NCBI RefSeq assembly: GCF_001540865.1 | Contig: NC_033621.1 | Location: forward strand, 3,721,939-3,785,938 | Origin: Ananas comosus | Taxonomy: Eukaryota; Streptophyta; Magnoliopsida; Poales; Bromeliaceae | Direction: 5' to 3' | Length of the DNA stretch: 64,000 nt | Shown here: piece by piece, positions 12,486-23,804 of the stretch | Layout of the letters: each line of letters opens with the position of its first letter | How positions within the stretch are numbered: position 1 is the stretch's first letter | Made by a program: the position numbers and the translations under genes | Notes under the pieces: model-generated | What the model was told of the DNA's origin: nothing | The model's database searches: none | What the model saw: the letters and a program-made list of their open reading frames with translations, nothing else

Positions 12486-13025
12486 GGGTAATGTTGGTTT
12501 GTAATTATAATAAAAATAAAAAATTAAATTAAATTAAATTATTTTGGAATAAAAATTAAGATGAAGAATTATCTAAAAATATTTGATTTATTATTGGAAT
12601 GAATATGAGAGAAGTTTTTTATTAAGAGAGAGTAAAGTGGTGAATGGAGATGTTAGTTTGTAATTATAATAAAAATAAAAAATTAAATTAAATTAAATTA
12701 TTTTGGAATAAAAATTAAGATGAAGAATTATCTAAAAATATTTGGTTTGTTATTGGAATGAATATGAGAGAGGTTTTTTATTAAGAGAGAGTAAAGTGGT
12801 GAATGGAGAGGAGGGGAGGTGTTCGTGAAAGAGGATTTTGAGTAGTTTATTCTGAAATGGGCCAATTCAGCATTCAAAGCATTGGACCATAAATGGATTT
12901 GGTCATTCTCATTTCAGAGTGGAATGAGAGTCAGAATCCGATTTTTTTTTAAAAAAATAATAGTTATTGGAATCAATGAATTCCATTCTGATTTTATAAT
13001 CTAAAATATATGAACCAAACATGCC
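12486..13025. mobile_element. Tourist-like (PIF/Harbinger) MITE with internal tandem duplication
   Basis: The ends GGGTAATGTTGGTTTG and, on the opposite strand, GGCATGTTTGGTTC are flanked by TTA on both sides (12483-12485, 13026-13028), the expected 3-bp duplication. Inside, 12492-12650 and 12651-12809 are two 159-bp tandem copies differing at only a few positions, so the duplication is recent relative to the element. Confidence 0.6.
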
Positions 13026-13358
13026 TTAATAATTTTAAATAGGGATTGCTCCTTTTTGTTATTTTTGGTCTCAATTTTTGGCAATTAGATACTTAACTAC
13101 TACGTTAATAGCACAATTAATCCCTGAATTTTTTTCTTTTCTTTCCTTAAATTCCTAACTAACTTGTTTCTCCTATAGGCACGTTGTTGCATTAAAGCCT
13201 AATCTCATCATCATTAATACAGTCACCCTTGACCTTTAACTATCTCGACCTGTCTCACACGCATTATACCGACATTCTCGTTCTGGTCGATATTTTGACA
13301 TCGAATTAGATGTGCTACCATGCTGCCTATTTTTAACTCGGCGAAAATAATTTCAATT

Positions 13359-13862
13359 TTTTGCATTGTGACAATAGGTTCAGAAAATTAATAAATTATG
13401 TTTGATGAATATAATAAGTTGAGTGAAACTGCGGTTTATAAAAGACCTAACGGCAAGAGACTCAACATTAGACCTAACGTTCAGGTGGGTAGAGTTAGAT
13501 CGAAGTCTTTGAGCACTGTGATTGAGCCCTTAAGTGCGATGGATGCGTTATTCGTATGAGCACTTGCTTTTGGGATAGTTGGTTAGCGCTCACGATCCAT
13601 AAATAGTATCAGAGTCAGTGGCGCGGATTCGATTCCCACATACTGTATTAACGGTACAGGTGTTGGAGGAGGAATTGTTGGCTGCCCCGTGACAATAGGG
13701 ATTCTAATAAATTGAATGGGACTACGGCTCACGAGAGATCTAATGGCAAGAGATCGAACAATAGACCTGACGTCCATATGGATTGAGTCACATCAAAGTC
13801 CGTGAGCGCTGTGGTTAAACCATTAAGTGCGATGGATACGCCCTTTCTTTCTATAAATACAT
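13359..13862 (+). mobile_element. Probable degenerate TRIM-like retroelement
   Basis: Two diverged direct repeats, each opening with GTGACAATAGG and holding GACCTAACG/GACCTGACG and TTAAGTGCGATGGAT, start near 13368 and 13690. Between them is AGTATCAGAG (about 13608), close to the initiator-Met tRNA binding-site consensus TGGTATCAGAGC. A tRNA B-box-like ATTCGATTCCC and a purine-rich GGAGGAGGAA precede the second repeat. The order repeat, binding site, purine tract, repeat fits a TRIM, but the boundaries are poor. Confidence 0.4.
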
Positions 13863-14442
13863 GTTTTTGAAAAAATTTAGTGCCGAAAGAGGTTTCTTGT
13901 GATATTCCATCAAAATTAACAGAAAATTAGATTGTTTGGACCCAAAATAAAGGTCAATGGTGTAATTAAGACCTCCTCACCTATGTGAAATTATCTGCAC
14001 TCGATAAGCTACTTGTAATATTTGATGATTTATATCTTAAAATTAATATATACTTTGTTTATATAATTTATATATCTAAACATTTTATATATAAAAAATT
14101 ATCAATAACTGTATATTTTGAAAATATATTATCTAAGCACAATAACGATAATTTTTTATAGAATTTGTATTCCCAAATTCCAGCAATAGTCTCTCCACAA
14201 GTGTATAATAATTGTAATACATTGTTTCAATTCAATCAAATAATATAAACACAATTTATTTCTTATGTAGTATATTAGTTAAGTAGTGTTGAATTGCAAT
14301 AGATATTTATTAGTTTTTATTTAATTAAATTATAAATTAAAAAATTAATTTAAAATTATTTTGCTAAATATCTGAAGAGTACATCTTTGTGGAAATGGGA
14401 ATATCTGCCTAGACAGGGATAGGTGAGATTTCCCACTTGTTG
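13863..14442. other. AT-rich intergenic DNA
   Basis: No gene, transposon end or RNA gene is recognised here. Confidence 0.35.
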
Positions 14443-14450
14443 GTGGGGAT

Positions 14451-14891
14451 TAGGGATGTCAATAGGTATAGATATTCAAAATTTTATCCGAATCCGAACC
14501 CGTATAGAATGAATATATTCAATGCTAAATGGATATAGTATCGAATATAAATATCAAAAACGAAAACCCGACAGATTTGGATGCAGGTATGAATTTTGAC
14601 CGTAACCGATCCAAACCTAAATTAATTTTACATTGATGTTATATTTGAATTTGTATTTTAAAAATTTAGATTTAATGTAATATGTTTTGAAATATTGTAA
14701 AAAGAAATAATTATGCCGGGCTCAGATTTGCGGGTTCGGGTTCGGATTTTGGATTTTTGGTCAGATTTGGGCTTGGATATGAATTTTTTGTATCCGTCGG
14801 ATTCGAGTTCGGATCTGATTTCCGATTTGATAATTAGATTCGGATTCGAGTTTTTTGAAACCTGCTCCGATGTGACCCATTGACATCCCTA
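14451..14891. mobile_element. hAT MITE with GTGGGGAT target duplication
   Basis: The ends are TAGGGATGTCAATAGG and, inverted, TAGGGATGTCAATGGG. The left 8-bp flank is GTGGGGAT (14443-14450). The matching right copy is not adjacent but at 15170-15177, because a second element inserted into the last bases of this one. With that insertion removed the duplication is exact. The body carries GGATTTGG and CCGAATCC words typical of hAT subterminal repeats. Confidence 0.75.
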
Positions 14892-14897
14892 GTGGGG

Positions 14898-15032
14898 GAC
14901 AAAAATTTGGTGGGCATCGTCCCCAAACAAAATTGTTTGGGGACGATGCCAATGGGCGCCGCGTGGCGTGTGGCGCCCATCGCTACCGTCGGAAACGGCA
15001 AAGAAAAAAAAAATTTATGAGCTCCGTTTTTT

Positions 15033-15064
<32 letters not shown>

Positions 15065-15164
15065 GGGGAAGGGCGGTGGTGATGGGCGCCTGTACACACG
15101 CGGCGCTCATCGGCTTCGTCCCCAAACAACTTGTTTGGGGACGGATGTCTACCAAATTTTTGTC
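14898..15164. mobile_element. Mutator-type MITE with 11-bp target duplication, nested at the hAT end
   Basis: The ends GACAAAAATTTGG and CCAAATTTTTGTC are perfect inverted repeats and similarity continues into GTCCCCAAACAA. An exact 11-bp duplication CCCTAGTGGGG flanks it (14887-14897 and 15165-15175). It includes the last five bases of the hAT element, so the order of insertion is clear. The core is GC-rich and contains a (GA)n run at 15036-15065. Confidence 0.75.
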
Positions 15165-15177
15165 CCCTAGTGGGGAT

Positions 15178-15456
15178 GGAGTTGAATCAGACGACCTATT
15201 TATTTTTAGAAGGGTAGAAAAGGAAATTCCCCATGTCCCCATCCTGTCACACCGCGTTTAATTTACGATAGATCATAAATATCCAAATTTATAATTTTTG
15301 ATATATAAGCATTTTAGATATTATGAAGCACATCGAAAGAGTTTAATTTTGACTTTAAGAACTGTACGATAACGCTTTATGAGTGCAGTATAAAAGATGT
15401 ACTTAAACATGCGGTGCAGAGAATTAATAGATTGTTTTGAAATGGCCTCCTCAGCT
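15178..15456. other. Unique-looking intergenic sequence
   Basis: No gene or repeat signal is recognised. The sequence ends in the 8-bp target site of the next element. Confidence 0.3.
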
Positions 15457-16141
15457 TAGGGCTGGCAAACGAGCGAGCCGGCTCGCGTTCGACTCGTGTT
15501 CGGCTCGATATTCGGCTCGCTCGAGCTCGATTCGAAATTAAATGAGCCGAGCTTGAACAAAATAAAAGGCTCGAAATTCATTTCAAGCCGAGCTTGAGTA
15601 TTACTCGGCTCGTTCGAATTAGGCTAGAAAAGCTCGAAAAGCTCGAAAATATATATATAGGCTGGGGCTACTATACTCTTATGAGTATAGACCCCCTTGT
15701 ACTCATAAATTTTTAACCGTTGATTGATGGGATGTGTGGTTAGGATGATGGTGGTCCCCACTTAGAATGATAGTGGTCCCCTAGGGTTGAGTGGGTAGTT
15801 GGTTAAATAATATGATCTAACGGATGAAAATGATTAATGGAATAAATCTAAGGGTCGAAAACTTATGAGTATAAAGGAGCCAATACTCATAAAAGTATAG
15901 CAGCCGGACTCATATATATATATATATATATATATAATATTTATAAATATAATGTATTTTAATTATATATAGGCTTTAATTTAATTTGGGCCATTATTGT
16001 TGGCCCATAAAATAAACCCAACAAGTACAATCGTACAATTGAGCCCAACTCTAAATTTACATAACACACTCTCTCTTTCAGACTTTCACTGTTGCACATA
16101 ACCCTAAAACATGATAACATTCAAATTTTCAAATCCCTACT

Positions 16142-16191
<50 letters not shown>

Positions 16192-16501
16192 ACCCTCATC
16201 GAGTCAGGAAGTCACCCTAGCTCACATTTTTTATAATTATTTTGTATTTTGAACTGTTGGACATGTTGCATCAAATTGTAGGTAATGTTCTATAAAAATT
16301 AAACTATTGATTATATAATGTCGAGAATTTCAATCGGCTCGTTTAGAGCTCGAGCTCGGCTCGACTCGAAATTAGGCTCGCTCGAGCTCGGCTCGAATTA
16401 ATTTCAAGCCGAGCTTGAGCCTAGATTTAGGCTCGAAATTAATTTCAAGCCGAGTTTGAGCTGACATAAGCTCGCTCGAGCTCGGCTCGTTTCCACCCCT
16501 A
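15457..16501. mobile_element. Non-autonomous hAT element, 1045 bp, with CCTCAGCT target duplication
   Basis: The ends TAGGGCTGGCAAACGAGC and, inverted, TAGGGGTGGAAACGAGC are flanked by identical CCTCAGCT (15449-15456 and 16502-16509). Many subterminal copies of GAGCCGAGC and GCTCGAGCTCG lie near both ends, as in hAT elements. No transposase is present. A family-B element (15657-15915) is nested inside next to (TA)n, and a (CT)n tract is at 16149-16188. A related fragment sits in SIR intron 1 (36980-37145). Confidence 0.8.
15657..15915. mobile_element. Inverted-repeat element family B, copy nested in the hAT
   Basis: It opens with GGCTACTATACTCTTATGAG and closes with ACTCATAAAAGTATAGCAGCC, with GGTTAGGATGATGGTGG and GATCTAACGG between. 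TATATATA precedes it and (TA)n (15904-15934) follows. Confidence 0.6.
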
Positions 16502-16717
16502 CCTCAGCTTGAGTTTTTTTTTTTAAAAAATTATTATTACGGACCATCTTTACTTTCAAATTTTTTAAAATTAAATAATTTTAGCAAAAAAAAATGAAAA
16601 TTTTACCAAATTCTTTTGTAATGTTATTGAATTTAATAGTTTTGTAAATAATGACTTTATTAGCTATTTTGGTTGTAATAAACTTGTCTATAAACGCTAA
16701 TAGCGTCATTAAATTTA

Positions 16718-17222
16718 GGGGCAATTACTTTTATATCTCTGAAAAGTTTCCAACTTTCTGATTTACCTCTTTTAGAAGGTTAATATTAAAAATATTTTTT
16801 TTACATTCCAACCTATTTTAAATATATTCTTAGAGTTAAAATCTGTTGATGAACTCTGTTGTCTGTATAAAATTACTATTTAGTCCTTTCAAATATACCT
16901 TTCCACTATTACTAACTTTTCTTATTTGCACTTAAGTTAGAGGCACAAAAAGTATTTTGACTTCTGGTCTTTTCAAATATACTCCTCTACCGTCACCAAT
17001 ATTTCTTATTTGTCCTTAAGTTAAGGGCAAAATTGGTATTTTAATTTTCTTTAACTGTGGTAGATATTTAACTTACGTTTAAGCCAAGTTAACTTAACGG
17101 GTGGTAACTGTAGGGATATTTTGGAATAATGGAAAAACATATGATGGGTATATTGGAAAGAAAAAAAAAAGGAGTTAATGAGATATTTCCGAAGTTTTGA
17201 GGGGCATACAGGCAATTATCCC
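16718..17222. mobile_element. Mutator-type MITE (family D), TTAAATTTA duplication
   Basis: The ends GGGGCAATTAC and, inverted, GGGATAATTGCC are followed by shared ATACCCCTxAAAA-like text. An exact 9-bp duplication TTAAATTTA flanks it (16709-16717, 17223-17231). Inner sequence has repeated TTGTCCTTAAGTTAAGG-type words and no coding capacity. Confidence 0.7.
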
Positions 17223-17231
17223 TTAAATTTA

Positions 17232-18523
17232 ATAAAATTTTCAACTAAACTAACTAAAATAACTTAGTTCTAAAGAATTGATAGTTTAGGAGGTCTTAAC
17301 AAAAAAGGAAAAGTTAAAATAAAGGGGGGATTCTAAAATCGACTATAGTTGAGGGTATCCATACATTTTTACTTTTTTATTTGTAAACTTGACCCTTCAA
17401 CTTTAAATTGATTTGGATTTTTTTTTCCCTAGTTTAATTCCATTTCAATTTGATCCAAAAAACCCTTGATTGGTAATAAAAAATTAAGTAATCCTAAAAT
17501 AATTAGTAAGTCAACTATTTTAGTAGTTAAGGTTTTTTTTAAAACAAATTAAAATTTTGAGTAGAATTTAGTTATTTGCATTGAATCAAACTTAAATAAA
17601 TTTAAAAAAAATAGTGAGTTTTTTTAGCAAGCCAAGCTTTTACCTTATTAGGGAAAAATTTGTGTGTGTTTTTTGGGCCAATTATGGAACAAATTATAAT
17701 TACAAAATAGTTAGTAGACTTTTCAAATTTTTTGGGAAAAAAGGACCCCCTTAAAGTAACTTGTCTTTGGCTAAATTATAATTCATCATCTAAAATTTTA
17801 TAAAACATAAGGTTGTGATCTAAATAATTAATTTATTGCAATCAATCACCTTCTCCTGATAAGTGTTTGTGAGTTTTAATGTGAAAAAGAATGATGTAAC
17901 ATCACCTTAACTTTGACATATTTGTGATAAACATTTGAACTTTTATCCAAATTACACAAATACTATCTGAGTTTTACTCAAATTACATAACGTCCTCCAA
18001 TTTTTACAATATTTAAACTTAGGCACAAATATTTTCTTTGTCACGAAACAATTGTGTGTCGAAAGCGACTAAATGGCTTGATGCGAAGTACAAGCCCGAT
18101 GATTGATTTTGGCGAATTGATTGTTCAGATTATAAATTTATGTTTTTCAGTACATATCAGATGAAGAGTTAAGGTTAGGCCAAAGTTTAGAATGATCTGA
18201 AATTTTCTTTTCTAAAATCCAAAATTTTTATAACTTCGTTATTTTTAAAACGTTCTTCTCATTTGTAATAGTCATTTTAAAATTTTTGAGTTTGGCATCT
18301 ATACTTTTAGATTGTTGCAAACAACTACTTAAATTTGTAAATTGTTTAGCCCAATAATCAAGGAGCGATAAAGAAGAACACACCAAAATGATCATAATTA
18401 ATTTTCAAAAATTAAAACTAAAGATCAAATTTCCTCCCATAAGATTGAATTTTTAAAGTCAGGTTGATAAAAATTTAGACAGTTCGGATGCAATTAACAA
18501 CTATAAGGAGAGAAATAAAGATA
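17232..18523. other. AT-rich intergenic DNA
   Basis: No gene, RNA gene or transposon terminus is recognised. Confidence 0.35.
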
Positions 18524-18532
18524 TTAATTGTT

Positions 18533-19658
18533 GGGAAAATTTCCTATGTGCCCCTCTAAAAGCATGTATTTACACGAATACCCCTATAAAAATTGAAATA
18601 TCTTAAATGCCCTTCTAAATAGAGAAAATTTTCAAAAATACCCTTCAAAACACAGTTTTGTTAAAATCTACAGTAACAGCAACCAAAATACCGATTTTAC
18701 CCTTTTCATAATTGCCTTTCTAAATGTTCCAACTATTACTAATGAAGGGTTAATTTCATTCATACCCCTCTAAACGTTCAAAATATTATAAATATCCCTA
18801 TAAATTTGATCATATCACAAATATCATTACAAATACTATCTTATAAATATATTCTCGCCGTTAATTTCTATCTCCCTACCAAACATCTATTTAATTTAGA
18901 TAGGTTATTATGAATCAGTGAAAATGTTCATTTTATCCTGAATTTTTTAAAATTTTTTGAAAGAGCACTTTAATGTGATGAAATGTACAACAAATAAACT
19001 TTCAAAACTGTCCCTCACTAGTAATTAGTTTAGATAATGATACAAGTATTCAATTTAAATACTATTAAAATATTAATAAAAGTCAATTCACACTGTTATT
19101 TAGTACATTTGCACTTCTCTAACCTTGATTATAAAATTTATCAGATAATCTGAGTTTTTTTTAAAAAAATTTGTAAACAATGCTAAATCGTTTTATTGTA
19201 ATTTCAAATCTAGTAAGTAATTTTATGCTTTATAATTAATGATAAAACTTTGTAATTTTTCAGCTATTTATTATTTTCTCTCTCCATTTTAAAAAAATTT
19301 AGAAATATTTAATAATATTGAGTAAGATAAAAATATTATTCTTTTAGAATATATAATTCTTACAGAAATGAATGTGAAAATATAACTAAATAACTTTTAA
19401 ATTTGTAAAACTTTTAAATTTATGGGGTATTTACAAAAGTTAAAATTATTACTAATAATTGGAACATTTAAAAGGGCAAATATGAAAAGGGTAAAATTAG
19501 TATTTTGATTGTTGTTACTGTAGATTTTAACGAAAATGTGTTTTGAAGGGTATTTTTGAAAGTTTTCTATATTTAGAGGGGTATTTGGGATATTTCAATT
19601 TTTATAGGGGCATCCATGTAAATACATACTGTTAGAGGGGCACACAGGAAATTGTCCC
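18533..19658. mobile_element. Mutator-type inverted-repeat element, 1126 bp, TTAATTGTT duplication
   Basis: The ends GGGAAAATTTCCTATGTGCC and, inverted, GGGACAATTTCCTGTGTGCC continue as inverted repeats for over 150 bases. An exact 9-bp duplication TTAATTGTT lies at 18524-18532 and 19659-19667. The layout and ends relate it to the family-D MITEs. No transposase is present. Confidence 0.75.
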
Positions 19659-19667
19659 TTAATTGTT

Positions 19668-21093
19668 TGGTGCGAAAATAAGGAGAGAAATATTTTTAAG
19701 AGAATAAAAGCCTTATTCTCCTTAAACTCTAGTTTTTTTCTTAACGGGTTATTCCGGAATAACTCGTTAAGAGAGTGGAATTATTGATCCATTTTTTTAG
19801 TAGAACAACAATTCCTTTTCTAATACTTCTACTAATTTAATAATAGAATATTATTAATTAATTTAGTGGATATAATTTATTTACTAATTAACTAGACAAA
19901 ATAATTAATCATTTGATTTATTACTCTAATAAATATTTAACTAACTTTTTGAGAAATTAACTTATTAGTCATAATTAATTAGATAATTAAAAATTAATTA
20001 TTTAGTGTATTTATGCAATAGCTAATATTTATATAGATTAACTAGTTAATATTTTGACTAATTTAATTATTTTCTTAACTAATTATCTAACAATTATATT
20101 ATTAACTAATTAATTTATTAATTTATTAAATTACTTAGGGTTAATTAATTTATTAATTAATAGCACTCATTAATTAATTAATTAATTAATTAATATTTAT
20201 TAATTTATTAATTTAAATTTAGAGTTATCTAGCCATATTTTTTATTAATCAATTAATTTATTAAATATAGTAGTAATTATTTAATTAATATTTTGATATT
20301 AGTTAATTAGAAATATATTATTATTCTAAAATTATAATTATGCGTATTCTCACTGCACCGGTCTAATTTTTTAAACACTATTTTTCTTATTCCTTGAAAT
20401 AATCTAATTTTTTATTCAAATACAAAATTGGTCTTATTCCAGTTTATCCCAAAAATTGTATCTATATCAGAAATAATTAACAACAATTTATTTTCCGAAC
20501 AAAACGACACTCAGATGCTTGGATAATGATGGTGATGTGTTTGGGTGCATAATTTAACTCCCATCTCCATCTCCTCTCTATCTCATCATCTCCTTGAGGA
20601 TAATGAGGTTGTTTTTGATCTCCATGTTTTTGACATCATACATAGGAAAGAGGAGGGGAAAAAAAAAAAAAAAAAAAAAAAACAAAGTAGTGGTTGTGGG
20701 ACTTTTATATGATGCATCCTCCATGCTTTGGATAGTGACTATGGGATTAATTAATAAATAATAATAGGAGAGATAAGCAAAAGATAATAACAAAAAAATA
20801 AAAGTGACATATGTAACATGTTTAATGAGTTTATAATAATATTTATGGGTGGTATGGGCTGTGGATGGTGAAATACATTGAAAATGATCGTAAAACTTTT
20901 TTTTTTAAAAATGTTGTAGCTATGATTTCATGTAAATTTGCACTAATATAATATTTACATAGAAATATCTCAAAACATTGAAAATGATCCTAAAACCTTT
21001 TTTTTTTTTTTTTTAAAGAAGTTGTAGCTGTGATTTTATGTACATTTGTAGTAATATAATATTGAATTTCCATATACTATAATATATTATTGG
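19668..21093. other. Very AT-rich DNA, TTAATTAA-dense
   Basis: A 32-bp near-palindrome on CTTAACGGGTTATTCC lies at 19740-19771, matching the hairpin motif at 5083-5116. Bases 19800-20330 are packed with TTAATTAA words. A poly(A) run is at 20659-20682. Two copies of AAAACATTGAAAATGATCxTA-like text (20870-20950, 20975-21060) form a short direct repeat. No gene is seen. Confidence 0.4.
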
Positions 21094-21582
21094 ATAAATT
21101 ACACTTTTGGTCCTCAAACTGTGAGATTTGTAACAGTTTAGTCCTTAAACTTTAATTTGTTATAATTTCTTGCTTGAACTGTAAGAAGCGTGACACTTTA
21201 GTTCTCGAACTTTAATTGATTGTATTTTTTTTGCTCAAATTATAAGATGTGTGATAATTTAGTTCTTAAACTTTTTGAATTATTACAACCAAGTATCACA
21301 ATCTAATTTTTTTGAATAAGTATTTATGAAGTACTACCATTGAAATAATACAGTATTTTAATTTTTATTGCATAATCAAGTAGCTAGGATGCAGCCACAA
21401 GTTAGAAAATTCACTCAAATTTCACAATTAAAGCTCATAGCTCAAGCCAAAACTTATAATTTAAAGTTTAAGAAGTAAAATGTCATGCGCCTTATAGCTA
21501 GGGTCAGAAATTACAATAAATTAAAGTTCGAGGAATGAACTTCCATGCACGTCATACTTTGATACTAAAAGTGTAATTTACC
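21094..21582. mobile_element. Probable MITE with GGATAAATTACAC ends
   Basis: The left end GGATAAATTACACTTTTGG and the right end CTAAAAGTGTAATTTACCC are inverted copies. The interior has paired TTTAGTCCTTAAACTTTAA-type words. The same left terminus recurs at 23107 and 23335, and a reverse-oriented end near 24900-24935. No clear target duplication is seen. Confidence 0.5.
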
Positions 21583-22548
21583 CTCATTAGATCAAGGACT
21601 TCCCAACGACAGTCATTGGGGAGCTCTCTACTAAAGGTTTATCTGTTTAAATTCCAAATAACCTCAAAAGCATATATAGTGGACAAACTAGGTTTTGAAC
21701 ATGGTATCCAAGATAAATATCAAGTTTGAAAAACTAAACCAATAACTTTTCTTTCGTTTCGAGAATCGAATTTGTTAGATGCATCTCGAAATTTGGTTAT
21801 CAACTTTGATTTTGAAACCCTGATTAGTCGACAGTTTCAAGGTTTAACAAATTTTGAGAGAAAAATATGTGAAAGAAAAAAATAGATGTCTACGATGCGA
21901 CAAATCTCTTTCTTCTTTTTCATAGTAAAGTTCTCTTCTCTTTCGCTCGTTGTTTGTTTTTTTGCAAAGAATTTTCTACGTAAATCTTTGTATATCATTT
22001 TATTTACTGTTTTGTGATTTGTTTATTTCATGTCTATTATTTTTTTGTTTCTATTTGTGCGCTCGTCGTAATATAATGCTTGAGTCCAACACGACCACTG
22101 GAACCCTCGAGTCCCTCTATTAGGACTCGAAGTCGCGCCTTCGCTGTTCACTCCCCCATGCCTTAGCACTAGAAGTTCCAGTATATCCAGAAAATGAGTT
22201 TATTCATATTATAAAAACTTACTCATCAATTATATTTCAGGTACATTTAGAAATATTTTTGTAAAGAATTTTCTATTATGGCAAAAAAAATAATATTGGG
22301 CAGTGTCTTATTGTACTATATATATATATATAGAAAGAATAATTAAAGATGAATTAATATTAGAAAAAAAAACAAGGATATTTGGACCAATGAAAATGGA
22401 GGTAGTTGACACACTCTTTTGGTGCACTTAATTAATTTGCCTTGCCATATTAAATTATAATTTTAAGGGACTTAACTTGGTGTGTAACAGTAAATAAACC
22501 TTAATAAGTTCTAATTTTGTAGCATCAATTGATCATGCGTTTTGTTTA
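21583..22548. other. Intergenic DNA, nothing recognised
   Basis: No gene or RNA gene is supported. A short (TA)n is at 22316-22331. Confidence 0.35.
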
Positions 22549-22660
22549 TTTTTTGAGAGAGATAGATAACATACTATCCGATTCGTTTATTTCATTCAGA
22601 AATAAATTTAGCTAAAAATATATATGAATCAACTAGGATTCGAACTTTGTCGTTTGCCGT
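22549..22660 (-). mobile_element. 5'-truncated tRNA-derived SINE (copy 1)
   Basis: Read on the minus strand it contains the polymerase III B-box-like GTTCGAATCCTAG, then AAATGAAATAAACGAATCGG and a TATCTCTC end before an A-rich tail. It is the same family as 58241-58398 and 63113-63278. The 5' part with the A box is missing. Confidence 0.6.
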
Positions 22661-22978
22661 TTTGTTAATCAACTAAGATGGTGTAACAATTTAAAAATGT
22701 GTAGGACCCCTCAACTATTGCTCATTCTAAGATTGATCCTTCAACATTTTTTTTAATGATTGACACCCCTCGGCCCTCGACGTTGATCAATTTATTTTGA
22801 GTTAAATTATTTCATCAAATTTAATTTTAGATTTTGTTAAATTTAACTGTTTTGAATGTTTTTCTCAGTTTGGGGAACTACGAAGTATATTATCTGTTAT
22901 TTTTATATATAACTGAGGTGCTAATTCAAAAAATTAAAAAATTAGTTTAAGCAAACTAGTTAATTAAAAGATTTATTT

Positions 22979-23235
22979 AGAAAAGAAAATCTGAAAGTCA
23001 AGAGAATGTTTTTTAAAAAAAAAAATTGAAAAAATTTAAAGAATATTAATCAAATGAAAAATACTTGAGGGGGTCTCCATACACTTCTACCCAATATACT
23101 AGAATATAAGGATAAATTACACTTTTGGTCCTTGAGGGTGACACTTTGGCCCTCAAATTTTAATTTTCTATAAATTTTGGCGCAAACTTTTTAAATTATT
23201 TTAANAGAAAAGAAAATCTGAAAGTCAAGAGAATG

Positions 23236-23279
<44 letters not shown>

Positions 23280-23431
23280 ACTAAAATCTAGTTTAGAAAC
23301 AAACAACATATGACCTACAAATATACTAGAATATAAGGATAAATTACACTTTTGGTCCTCGAGGGTGGCACTTTGGCCCTCAAATTTTAATTTTCTATAA
23401 ATTTTGGCGCAAACTTTTTAAATTATTTTAA
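22979..23431. repeat. 226-bp segment present twice on either side of an N
   Basis: Segments 22979-23204 and 23206-23431 begin with the same about 30 bases and end with the same about 105 bases, with only a few differences. Their middles differ, and the second has a 37-base poly(A). The single unresolved base at 23205 is exactly the boundary between the copies, which points to a contig join rather than a biological duplication. Confidence 0.6.
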
Positions 23432-23804
23432 CGAGATTCTACTGCCCAACTCAATTAATTGGATGCTGATGTTTGCTAGTGTGATAGTAATGCGACATTT
23501 TGGTGATTGTCACGTTGTCGACCACAATTTTGAGGACCAAAATATGTGATTTAACAATACTTGAATGAAAATGAGAGATCAATGTACATGAAAGCTAAAG
23601 TTTTAGGTGCAGAGATTCTAGCTTGCTTATACAGCAGCTAATTCAACTTCAGGATTGTGGGATGATGATGAAACTTTAACCTAAAAGTGCTTCTACAAGT
23701 AGATTTTTTTTGTTTTTGTCATCTTCTTCACCTATGCTAGTTACACTATACTAGCAAATGCCTAAAGAAGATGATGAAATAAGGGATCAAGAGGAGGTGT
23801 AATT

